Source of the DNA: Verrucomicrobiales bacterium
GTDB taxonomy: Bacteria > Verrucomicrobiota > Verrucomicrobiia > Verrucomicrobiales > V1-33
NCBI GenBank assembly: GCA_947460575.1
Contig: CANHIJ010000035.1
Location: forward strand, 1-33,020
Direction of reading: 5' to 3'
Length of the DNA stretch: 33,020 bases
The translations under genes were made by a program, and so were the position numbers. The notes under the pieces are model-generated. The model was given only the letters and a program-made list of their open reading frames with translations, searched no databases and had not been told where the DNA came from. Positions 22,183-29,058 of this stretch are shown here, one piece after another. Numbering within the stretch: position 1 is the stretch's first letter; each line of letters starts with the position of its first letter.

Positions 22183-23994
22183 ATGAAGGTTTCACGCAAC
22201 AAGGACCGGATTGTGGCCATCGTCGGCCGCCCCAACGTGGGCAAGAGCGCCCTTTTTAATCGCCTCGCGGGGCGGCGCATCGCGATCGTGCACGACATGC
22301 CGGGGGTGACGCGGGATCGCTTGATGGCGCCGGTGAAGGACGCTAGTTTTCCGCTGCAGGTGATGGACACGGGGGGGATTGGGGCCACGCTGAACGACGA
22401 CTTTGGGGACATGGTGCGCATTGAGGCCGAGATTGCGATTGCGGCGGCGGATGCGATTTTATTTGTGGTGGACGCGCTTTCGGGGATGCACCCGATTGAT
22501 GAGTCGGTGGCGCAGATGTTGCGGCGGCAGGGGAAACCGGTGATTTTGGGCCTAAACAAGGCAGACGATCCGAAGCACGATTTGAACATCGCGGATTTTG
22601 GGCGCTTGGGTTTTAAGACGGTGCAGGCGTTTAGCGCCGAGCACGGGCGGGGCATTGAGGCCTTGATCAAGGCCTGCGAGCAGGCGGTGCCGCCCCCCGT
22701 GGTGGAGGAATTGGTCGAAGTAGCGGAGGACGGCACCGCCGAGATCGACGAGGAATTGGCGATCCGGATGGCGATCATTGGGCGCCCCAACGTGGGCAAG
22801 TCCTCGCTTTTCAACGCCATTTTGGGCACCGAGCGGGCGATTGTGAGCGAGGTTGCTGGGACGACCCGGGACTCCATCGACAGCATGTACGTGCACCGGG
22901 GTCAGCCCTTTTTGATGATCGACACCGCGGGCATCCGCAAGAAGGCCAAGATCGACACCAGCGTCGAGGCCTACAGCGTGGCCCGGAGCGAGCGGAGCAT
23001 TCGGCGCGCCGACGTCGCGGTGTTAGTGATCGACGCCTCGCGCGGGGTCACCGCCCAGGAGCGGAAAATCGCCGGGACCATCGTGGATGAAAACAAGCCG
23101 TGCATCATTGTTGCTAATAAGTTTGATTTGTACCATCCCGACGGGCAGATGAAGGCTCGGCTGGAAGAGTTAGAAGAGCACGTGCGGCGGGAGTTGTTCT
23201 TTTTGCACTATGCGCCGCTGGTGGCGGTTTCGGCGAAGGACGGGAAGAATTTGTCCAAGGTATTTGGGGCGATCGATCAGGTGAAGCACGCTAGCGACAA
23301 CGGGATGTCGACCGGGCAATTCAACCGGTTGCTGCAGGATGCGATCGAGCGGACGCCGCCGCCGCACGTGCGCGGTCGGCGGTTTAAGTTGCTGTATGCG
23401 ACCTTGGCGCGGGAGGAGATGAGCCGTCCGATCATGGCGCCTCGGGTGGTGCTTTTTGTGAACCACGAGGATCTGATGACGCCGACGTATCGGCGGTATT
23501 TGGAGAATACGGTGCGCCACAGCATGAAGTACGACGGGTTGCCGATTCGGTTTGATGTGCGGGCCCGGGAGAAGCGGCAGGGCAGCGTGAAGGACTTGTG
23601 GAAGCCAGCGGTGCGCGGCACGGGGGGCCGCCAGGGTCGGCGCAAGGAGGATCTCGCGGTGGCCGACAAAAAGGAAAAGCTCAAGGAGGCCCAGCGCCGC
23701 GTCTCGGCGGAGCGCTCGGGGGCGGACAGTGAATCGGGCGCGGCACCGACGCCTCGGCCCGCGGAGAAGCGGCCTGCGGCCCGGCCTGCGGCCAAGGCAG
23801 GGGCCTCGAAGCGGCCCAGCGACACCCGCAAGGAGGGGCGGCCGGCGGTGGGCCGTCCCGCGAGTGCTCCGCGCAGCGGGTTAGCCAAGAAGCGGCCCGC
23901 CGCCAAAAAAGCGACCGGCAAGCGGGCCCCGCGGGTGCGCCAGGCCCCGCAGAAGCGGGCGGGCAAGTCGCCCGGGCCCAAGCGCGGGCGCTAG
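22183..23994 (+). CDS. der: Ribosome biogenesis GTPase Der (EngA) with long basic tail
   Basis: The 603-residue protein is a double-GTPase needed for 50S ribosomal subunit assembly. G domain 1 has GRPNVGKS (15-22), DTGG and NKAD. G domain 2 has GRPNVGKS (200-207), DTAGIRKKAKID, and NKFD. A KH-like domain follows, ending near FDVRAREKRQGSVKDLWK (about residue 475). The final ~128 residues are an unusual low-complexity tail rich in Lys, Arg, Ala and Pro (for example KRPAARPAAKAGASKRP, KKRPAAKKATGKRAPRVR), ending PGPKRGR. Most Der proteins stop soon after the KH domain (440-490 residues). The tail should be disordered and may bind rRNA; that is inference. No Shine-Dalgarno sequence is visible before ATG. 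Confidence 0.95.
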   Translation: MKVSRNKDRIVAIVGRPNVGKSALFNRLAGRRIAIVHDMPGVTRDRLMAPVKDASFPLQVMDTGGIGATLNDDFGDMVRIEAEIAIAAADAILFVVDALSGMHPIDESVAQMLRRQGKPVILGLNKADDPKHDLNIADFGRLGFKTVQAFSAEHGRGIEALIKACEQAVPPPVVEELVEVAEDGTAEIDEELAIRMAIIGRPNVGKSSLFNAILGTERAIVSEVAGTTRDSIDSMYVHRGQPFLMIDTAGIRKKAKIDTSVEAYSVARSERSIRRADVAVLVIDASRGVTAQERKIAGTIVDENKPCIIVANKFDLYHPDGQMKARLEELEEHVRRELFFLHYAPLVAVSAKDGKNLSKVFGAIDQVKHASDNGMSTGQFNRLLQDAIERTPPPHVRGRRFKLLYATLAREEMSRPIMAPRVVLFVNHEDLMTPTYRRYLENTVRHSMKYDGLPIRFDVRAREKRQGSVKDLWKPAVRGTGGRQGRRKEDLAVADKKEKLKEAQRRVSAERSGADSESGAAPTPRPAEKRPAARPAAKAGASKRPSDTRKEGRPAVGRPASAPRSGLAKKRPAAKKATGKRAPRVRQAPQKRAGKSPGPKRGR

Positions 23995-24010
23995 GCGGGG
24001 CGGGGTGCTC

Positions 24011-24074
24011 TTTTTTAACCACAAAGAACACAAAGAACACAAAAAAGAACTGTCTGAAGGCGTTCCTGCGAAAG
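24011..24074 (+). repeat. Interspersed TTAACCACAAAG-type repeat, copy 1
   Basis: The repeat begins TTTTTTAACCACAAAGAACA and runs through A-rich tandem CACAAAGAA words to GAACTGTCTGAAGGCG and GCGAAAGGTCCCC. The same unit recurs in direct orientation at 24304. Sequence of this kind is known to me as a common interspersed bacterial repeat, often mistranslated as NHKEHKGHKE peptides. Confidence 0.7.
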
Positions 24075-24172
24075 GTCCCCGGCCAGCTCTTGGGTGGGGG
24101 TAATTTATTTACTGTCAGTGGTCTTTTCTGGAAGGGGACGACTTTTTGCGACCGCGCCTCAGCGGCATCCTC

Positions 24173-24206
24173 CTTTTGTGAGCTTTGTGTACTTTGTGGT
24201 TAACCC
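24173..24206 (-). repeat. Interspersed TTAACCACAAAG-type repeat, inverted partial copy
   Basis: Read on the minus strand this segment begins GGGTTAACCACAAAGTACAC and continues with ACAAAGCTCACAAAAGG. It is therefore an inverted copy of the core of the repeats at 24011 and 24304, with which it could form a stem-loop. Confidence 0.65.
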
Positions 24207-24245
24207 TTTTGGGATCTGGCATTTCATGCCACCCCGGCCAGTCGT

Positions 24246-24275
24246 CCCGAGCAGGCCTTGTGGTTGGGTCCTCTC
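24246..24275 (+). repeat. 30-bp direct repeat, copy A
   Basis: This stretch starts CCCGAGCAGGCCTTGTGGTT and matches 24371-24400 at 29 of 30 positions; the only difference is G versus T at repeat position 23. Confidence 0.85.
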
Positions 24276-24303
24276 GTGTCCCTTGGCTCCTGGCGGGGCA
24301 CGA

Positions 24304-24400
24304 TTTTTTAACCACAAAGAACACAAAGGACACAAAAAGGAACTGACTGAAGGCGCTGCGTTGAAAGGTTCCCGAGCAGGCCTTGTGGTTGGTTCCTCTC
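24304..24400 (+). repeat. Interspersed TTAACCACAAAG-type repeat, copy 2, ending in 30-bp direct repeat copy B
   Basis: This is a second direct copy of the unit at 24011-24074. It starts TTTTTTAACCACAAAGAACA, continues with GGACACAAAAAGGAACTGAC, and runs into TTGAAAGGTT. Its right end (24371-24400) is the second copy of the 30-bp direct repeat at 24246-24275. The block ends 10 bases before the rodA stop codon. No protein gene is supported between 23995 and 24410. Confidence 0.75.
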
Positions 24401-24410
24401 CTGATAGGGC

Positions 24411-25625
24411 CTAATAGGCGGGGACGGCGCGGCCGCCGCGGGCGGGTTTGGCTTTGGCTTTTTCTTCTTCGATCATGGCGTTGCGGTGGACCCAGACGCT
24501 TTGGATGAGGCCGAAGAGGAAGAGGTTCATCATCATGAAGGTGCCGCCGTAGCTGATGAGGGGGAGGGGGATGCCGGTGATGGGGAGGATACCGATATTC
24601 ATGCCGATGTGCTCAAAGATGTGGGCGAAGAGGAGGGCGATGATGCCGACGGCGATGAGGCGGCCCAGTTGGTCTCGGCTGAAGAAGGAGATCATGAGGG
24701 CCATGGTGAGGATGAAGACGAAGCCAATGATCATGATGGCGCCGCCGCGGAAGCCGAAGGTTTCGGCGGCGGAGCTGAAGATGAAGTCGGTGTGGGCGGT
24801 GTTTTTGGAAGTGAGTTGGAGTTGCAGCATGGACTTCTGGCCCGGGGGGAGGTCCTTGGCGTGGAGGCCTTTGCCTTCCCAGCCGGAGGAGCCGACCGCG
24901 ATGAGGAGGTTGTTGAGGTTCCAGCCGTCGCCGCGGGTGTCGACGGGTTTGCCGGTGAGGAGGTCGAGGGTGACTTGGATGCGGGCTTGTTGGTAGTCTT
25001 TGAGGGCGAAGAAATAGACGGGGGGGAGGATGCAGAGGCCGAGGAGGGTGACGGCGATGAGGCAGCGAAAGGGGATATTGCCGACGAGGAGCATGGCGGC
25101 GACGATGGGGACCATGACCATGGCCGAGCCGAGGTCGCCCTGTTTGACCACGAGGAGGAAGGGGGCGGCGAAAATCAAGCCCGCGGCGGCGAAGCGCACC
25201 AGGTAGTGGCGCAGCCAGGGGATGTACTTGTGGGCTTCTCCCAGGACCGCGGCGAGGAGGAGGATGGTGGCGGTGATGGCGAATTGGGCGGCCTGGAAGC
25301 TGACGCCGCCAATGCTGAGCGAAAGGGTTTGGCCGTAGACGTCCTTGCCCTTCATGCCCTGGAGGACGAGCAGGCCCAGGCCGAGCAGGTAGAGCGGCAG
25401 GCAGGCCCAGCGCACCCATTTGTAATCGATCAAGCTGGCGGCGAAGAAGAAGACCGACCCCAGCAGGATCCAGCGGATTTGGTCATTCCAGCGGGAGGAA
25501 AAGGCGGCCTCGGGGCGGAAGTGGACCGCGGCGTAGACCGAGTAGACCCCGATGGTGACCATGATGACCATGGCCACGAAGAGGATCCAGTGGAGGCCGA
25601 GAAATTTGCGGAAGAGGGGGGTCAC
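24411..25625 (-). CDS. rodA: Rod shape-determining peptidoglycan polymerase RodA (FtsW/RodA/SpoVE family)
   Basis: I choose the GTG at 25625, giving a start of M(V)TPLFRKFLGLHWILF, like RodA proteins. A TTG at 25670 would add 15 unlikely residues. The 404-residue polytopic protein polymerises lipid II glycan during side-wall growth. Around ten hydrophobic helices are visible, together with family motifs KQGDLGSAMVM, HTDFIFSSAAETFGFRGG, and GILPITGIPLPLISYGGT. The large periplasmic loop (~190-270) contains GWNLNNLLIAVGSSGWEGKGL. The GxxPxTGIPLPxxSYGG form favours RodA over FtsW. The C-terminus is a basic Ala/Lys tail. It lies 50 bp downstream of an OppF-type ATPase on the same strand. No mreBCD or penicillin-binding protein gene is in view. 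Confidence 0.92.
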   Translation of the reverse strand: MTPLFRKFLGLHWILFVAMVIMVTIGVYSVYAAVHFRPEAAFSSRWNDQIRWILLGSVFFFAASLIDYKWVRWACLPLYLLGLGLLVLQGMKGKDVYGQTLSLSIGGVSFQAAQFAITATILLLAAVLGEAHKYIPWLRHYLVRFAAAGLIFAAPFLLVVKQGDLGSAMVMVPIVAAMLLVGNIPFRCLIAVTLLGLCILPPVYFFALKDYQQARIQVTLDLLTGKPVDTRGDGWNLNNLLIAVGSSGWEGKGLHAKDLPPGQKSMLQLQLTSKNTAHTDFIFSSAAETFGFRGGAIMIIGFVFILTMALMISFFSRDQLGRLIAVGIIALLFAHIFEHIGMNIGILPITGIPLPLISYGGTFMMMNLFLFGLIQSVWVHRNAMIEEEKAKAKPARGGRAVPAY

Positions 25626-25675
25626 GGGCCAGAGTTGGCAGAGGATTCGGCAAGGGGCCGGGGTCCGCAAGGGGC

Positions 25676-26461
25676 TTATCCAAGGGCGGGGACGGCGGCG
25701 AGGAGGCGGCGGGTGTAGTCGTGCTGGGGGTCTTGGCAGATTTGGGCGGCGGGACCGCTTTCGACTAGGCGGCCGCGGTGGAGCACGAGGATGTGGTCGC
25801 TGATGTGTTCGACGACGGCGAGATCGTGGCCGATGAAGAGGTAGGTGAGGCCGAGTTCCTCCTGGAGGTCTTGGAGGAGGTTGACGATTTGAGCTTGGAT
25901 GCTGACGTCGAGGGCGCTGACGGCTTCGTCGCAGATGATGAACTGGGGCTGGACGGCGAGGGCGCGGGCGATGCCGATGCGCTGGCGCTGGCCGCCGCTG
26001 AATTCGCGGGGGCGGCGGCCGAGGTGGTCGGGGGAGAGGCCGACTTTGCGCAACAGGGCGGCGGCCTGGTCCTTGCGTTCGGCGGCGCTTTGCTGGGGGA
26101 AATGGATTTCCATGGGCTCGGTGAGGGTTTGGGCGATGGTGAGCCGGGGATTGAGGGAGCCGAAGGGGTCTTGGAAGACCATTTGGATTTCCTTGCGCAG
26201 GGGGCGGAAGGTGGATTCGTCCATGGGGGCGATGTCGCGGCCTTGATAGAGAATGCGGCCGGAGGAGGTGGCTTGGAGCTTGACCAAAGCGCGGGCGATG
26301 GTGGTTTTGCCAGAGCCGCTCTCGCCGACCAAGCCGACGGTTTTGCCCTTGGGGACGGCGAAGGAGACGTCGTCGACGGCGGTGACGCGCCGTGCTTCGC
26401 GGCGGAAAAAGAGGCCCCGCATCACAGGAAAGGAGATAGTGAGATGTTCGACGTGGAGCAT
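25676..26461 (-). CDS. OppF/DppF-type peptide ABC transporter ATP-binding protein (orphan)
   Basis: This is a 261-residue ABC ATPase of the oligopeptide/dipeptide transporter class. Walker A is GESGSGKTT, the Q-loop region is MVFQDPFGSLNPR, the signature is FSGGQRQRIGIARAL, Walker B is FIICDEAVSALDVSIQAQ and the switch histidine is in FIGHDLAVVEHI. The DPxxSLNPRxTI and EAVSALDVS features are typical of OppF/DppF. The usual C-terminal OppF extension is short (PQHDYTRRLLAAVPALG), so there is no Fe-S-type tail. No permease, binding protein or OppD partner is adjacent: rodA lies downstream and a sugar regulator upstream. It may work with a transporter encoded elsewhere, or a partner lies outside the window. 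The start context is CCGCC-ATG. Confidence 0.88.
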   Translation of the reverse strand: MLHVEHLTISFPVMRGLFFRREARRVTAVDDVSFAVPKGKTVGLVGESGSGKTTIARALVKLQATSSGRILYQGRDIAPMDESTFRPLRKEIQMVFQDPFGSLNPRLTIAQTLTEPMEIHFPQQSAAERKDQAAALLRKVGLSPDHLGRRPREFSGGQRQRIGIARALAVQPQFIICDEAVSALDVSIQAQIVNLLQDLQEELGLTYLFIGHDLAVVEHISDHILVLHRGRLVESGPAAQICQDPQHDYTRRLLAAVPALG

Positions 26462-26559
26462 GGCGGGTCGGGTGGGTCGCTCTGATTAGGACACACTTGG
26501 CGGGAAAATGCCAGCGCGGAGGCGGGCCGGAAGGCGCAAAGGGGAGCGCCGGTAGGCCT

Positions 26560-27762
26560 TTAAATCCCGCCGCTGCGGCGGGCGGCGCGGCGCAGGTCGC
26601 CGGGGGTGCGGCCGAGGCGGTCCTTGATCACTTTGCCCATGTATTCCTGGTGCTGGAAGCCGCAGCGCTCCGCGATGTCGAGCAGGGGGAGGTCGGTGGA
26701 AGTGATGAGTTCGGTGGCGCGCTTGAGGCGGGCTTGGACGATTTGGGTGTGGATGGTTTGGCCGAGGTGGGTTTGAAAGCGGCGCTGTAGGACGCTGCGC
26801 GAGGTGCCCGCGTGGCGGGCCACTTCGTCGGTGGTGATGGGGTGGCAGGCGTGCTCGCGGATGAAGTGGAGGGCGGCGGAAACCGCGGGGTCGTCGACCG
26901 CGAGGACGTCGCTGGACTGGCGCACGATGAGGGTTTTGGGGGCGATGAACTGCGGGCCAGGGGGCGGGGGGTGGCCGGACATGAGCTGGTCGAGGAGGGC
27001 CGCGGCTTGGTAGCCGACCGCGGCGTGGTCGGGCCAAATGCTGCTGAGGGCGGGCTGGCAGACTTCGCAGAGGGGCTCGTCGTTGTCGACGCCGACCACC
27101 GCGATGGTGTCGGGGACGCTAATGGCGGCGCGGCGGCAGGCTTCGAGGACGTCGCTGCCGAGCTGATCGCTGCAGACGAGGAGCCCCACGGGTTTGGGGA
27201 GGGACTGGAGCCAGTGGGCGAGGCGGTTTTGGCGCTCCTCCCAGGGAATGCCGGACTGCAGCGCGGGGGAGGTTTCGAGGAGGGAAGGGGAGGGGTCGGT
27301 GGCGCGGGCTTGGGCGAGGAAGGCGTCGCGGCGCTGCTGCGACCAATTTTCTCCGGCGATGCCGCAGCAGGCGAAGCGGCGAAAGCCGCGCTCGGCGAGA
27401 TGGGCGCAGGCCAAGCGGCCGATGGCCGCGTTGTCGACGTGGACCAGGGGAAAGGCGGCCTCGGGCACCAGGCCGAGGACATCGACGACGGGCAAGCCGG
27501 TGCCGCGGAGGAGGTGGGCCATTTCGGGGGAGGTGACTCGGGCGATGATGCCGTCGCCTTGCCAGCGGTCGATCCAGCGGGGCACGGATTCTTCCAAGCT
27601 GCCTGGCGCGTGGTAGAGCGACCAGGGACCGCGCTCCTTGGCGGCGCGGGCGATGCCGCGGAGGATATCGCGGCCGGAGGCGAGGGAAGTCTCCACGAGC
27701 AGGGCCACGCGGGGGGCGGCGCGGGGCGGGCGGGGGCGCGGCGAGGAGCGGGCGGCGGGCAT
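26560..27762 (-). CDS. XylR-type AraC-family transcriptional regulator with sugar-binding domain
   Basis: The 400-residue regulator combines a LacI/periplasmic-binding-like effector domain with a C-terminal AraC helix-turn-helix, the architecture of E. coli XylR. After a basic Pro/Arg N-terminus, RVALLVETSLASGRDILRGIARAAKE starts the sensor domain. VVDVLGLVPEAAFPLVHVDN, GRLACAHLAERGFRRFACCG and AVVGVDNDEPLCEVCQPALSSI follow. The DNA-binding part (about residues 290-395) has EVARHAGTSRSVLQRRFQTHL and DIAERCGFQHQEYMGKVIKDRLGRTPGDLRR, the second AraC HTH. It is divergent from galK with a 66-bp gap containing tandem TGACCCG sites, so it probably controls the galK-ytf operon in response to galactose, galactofuranose or a derivative. 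A xylose ligand is less likely from context. Confidence 0.9.
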   Translation of the reverse strand: MPAARSSPRPRPPRAAPRVALLVETSLASGRDILRGIARAAKERGPWSLYHAPGSLEESVPRWIDRWQGDGIIARVTSPEMAHLLRGTGLPVVDVLGLVPEAAFPLVHVDNAAIGRLACAHLAERGFRRFACCGIAGENWSQQRRDAFLAQARATDPSPSLLETSPALQSGIPWEERQNRLAHWLQSLPKPVGLLVCSDQLGSDVLEACRRAAISVPDTIAVVGVDNDEPLCEVCQPALSSIWPDHAAVGYQAAALLDQLMSGHPPPPGPQFIAPKTLIVRQSSDVLAVDDPAVSAALHFIREHACHPITTDEVARHAGTSRSVLQRRFQTHLGQTIHTQIVQARLKRATELITSTDLPLLDIAERCGFQHQEYMGKVIKDRLGRTPGDLRRAARRSGGI

Positions 27763-27774
27763 GGGAGAGGGTAG

Positions 27775-27809
27775 CGGGTTCTGACCCGTTTTCTACAAAG
27801 ATTGACCCG
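27775..27809. promoter_or_regulatory. Tandem operator-like sites in the regulator-galK gap
   Basis: TGACCCG occurs at 27782-27788 and again in the same orientation at 27803-27809. The spacing is exactly 21 bp, two helical turns, which is the geometry used by AraC-family dimers on direct repeats. The first copy is also part of a palindrome CGGGT-TCTG-ACCCG (27775-27788). The segment lies in the 66-bp gap between the regulator start and galK. Assignment to that regulator is inference. Confidence 0.6.
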
Positions 27810-27828
27810 GAAACGCCTGGAGTCTGGA

Positions 27829-29046
27829 ATGGTTGCTGGCGTAGAGTTGGGCAAGATGTCCTCCGCCGCGCCGCCCGCCCTTGCCCCCTCCACGCCTTGG
27901 CTGGAGGCTGCGGCGGCCTTTCGGCTGAGCTATGGGGAGGATGCAGGCGAAGTGGTCTATGCGCCGGGGCGGGTGAATTTGATCGGAGAGCACACCGATT
28001 ACAATGGGGGCTATGTGCTGCCGATGGCGATCGACCGCGGAATTTTCCTAGCGGCGCGGCGGCGGGAGGATGGTCGGGTGCGGATCCGCAGCGCGCAGTT
28101 TCCTGGGGAGGAAGCGGGGCTGGATTTAGCGGCGGGGGTGGCGGCGGGAGAGCCCGCGTGGAGCAATTATGTGCGGGGAGTGCTCGCGGGGTTTTTGGCG
28201 CGGGGGAATGGGTTGCCGGGTTTTGACGCCATGATTTATGCGACCTTGCCGGTGGGCGGTGGAGTGAGCAGCAGCGCGGCCCTGGAAGTGGCGGCGGCGA
28301 CGCTTTGCGAGCAGTTGAGCGGGCGCAGGCTCGCGCCCGTCGCCAAGGCCCTGCTGTGCCAGGAGGCGGAGCACGTTTTTGCGGGGACGCCCTGCGGCAT
28401 CATGGACCAGTTTGTTGTGGTGTTAGGGCGGGCGGGGCATTTGTTATTGATCGATTGTCAGTCGCAGGAGGCGCGCCAGGTGGCGATGCCGGGGGACGAG
28501 GTGGCGGTGCTGGTGATTAATACCATGGTGAAGCACGCGCTGAATGACGGAAGCTACCGGCAGCGGCGGGAGGATTGCGCGGAGGCGGCGCGCTTGCTGG
28601 GGGTGGCGCAATTGCGGGGGGCGACGCCGGAACAGGTGGCGGCGGCGGGGCTGGAGGGTCGCCTGGAGCGGCGCGCGCGGCACGTCACCACCGAGGATCG
28701 GCGCACTTTGGCGGCGGTGGCGGCGGTGGAGCGGGGCGACTGGGCGGAGTTAGGGCGGCTGATGGCGGCGAGCCACGCTTCGCTGCGCGATGACTTCGAG
28801 GTGAGCTGCGCGGAGTTAGACGCGGTGGTGGCGGCCGCGGAGGCCTTGGGGCGGGCGGGGGGCGTGTACGGATGCCGCATGACGGGAGGGGGCTTTGGGG
28901 GCTGCTGCGTGGCGCTAGTGCAGGCCGACCGGGCGGAGGAGATCGCGACGGCCATCGGCGCGGCCTATGAGCGGAAAACGGGCCTGGTGGCGGTGAGCTT
29001 TACGACCCGGCCGTCGGACGGTCCGGCGGTGCGGCCTTTGTTCTAA
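27829..29046 (+). CDS. galK: Galactokinase
   Basis: The product (405 residues from 27829) phosphorylates galactose at C1 in the Leloir pathway. GHMP-kinase motifs are complete: YAPGRVNLIGEHTDYNGGYVLPMAIDRG (galactose-binding signature), the ATP loop LPVGGGVSSSAALEVA, CGIMDQFV with the catalytic aspartate, and CRMTGGGFGGCCVAL near the end. GGAG at 27819-27822, six bases before ATG 27829, supports this start. An ATG at 27856 gives a still complete protein and is the main alternative. It is the first gene of a plus-strand operon; ytfR starts 12 bp after its stop. Neither galT nor galE is in view. The upstream tandem TGACCCG sites suggest control by the divergent XylR-type regulator. Confidence 0.95.
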   Translation: MVAGVELGKMSSAAPPALAPSTPWLEAAAAFRLSYGEDAGEVVYAPGRVNLIGEHTDYNGGYVLPMAIDRGIFLAARRREDGRVRIRSAQFPGEEAGLDLAAGVAAGEPAWSNYVRGVLAGFLARGNGLPGFDAMIYATLPVGGGVSSSAALEVAAATLCEQLSGRRLAPVAKALLCQEAEHVFAGTPCGIMDQFVVVLGRAGHLLLIDCQSQEARQVAMPGDEVAVLVINTMVKHALNDGSYRQRREDCAEAARLLGVAQLRGATPEQVAAAGLEGRLERRARHVTTEDRRTLAAVAAVERGDWAELGRLMAASHASLRDDFEVSCAELDAVVAAAEALGRAGGVYGCRMTGGGFGGCCVALVQADRAEEIATAIGAAYERKTGLVAVSFTTRPSDGPAVRPLF

Positions 29047-29058
29047 CTTTTTACTGAC

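Noticed and set aside
24094..24414. Open frames across the der-rodA gap, with NHKEHKGHKK and FVFFVVKK peptides
   Set aside because: These are translations of the TTAACCACAAAG-type interspersed repeat.
24486..25718. Plus-strand open frame of 410 codons opposite rodA
   Set aside because: The translation is an Asp/Glu/Gly-rich low-complexity shadow of the conserved rodA gene.
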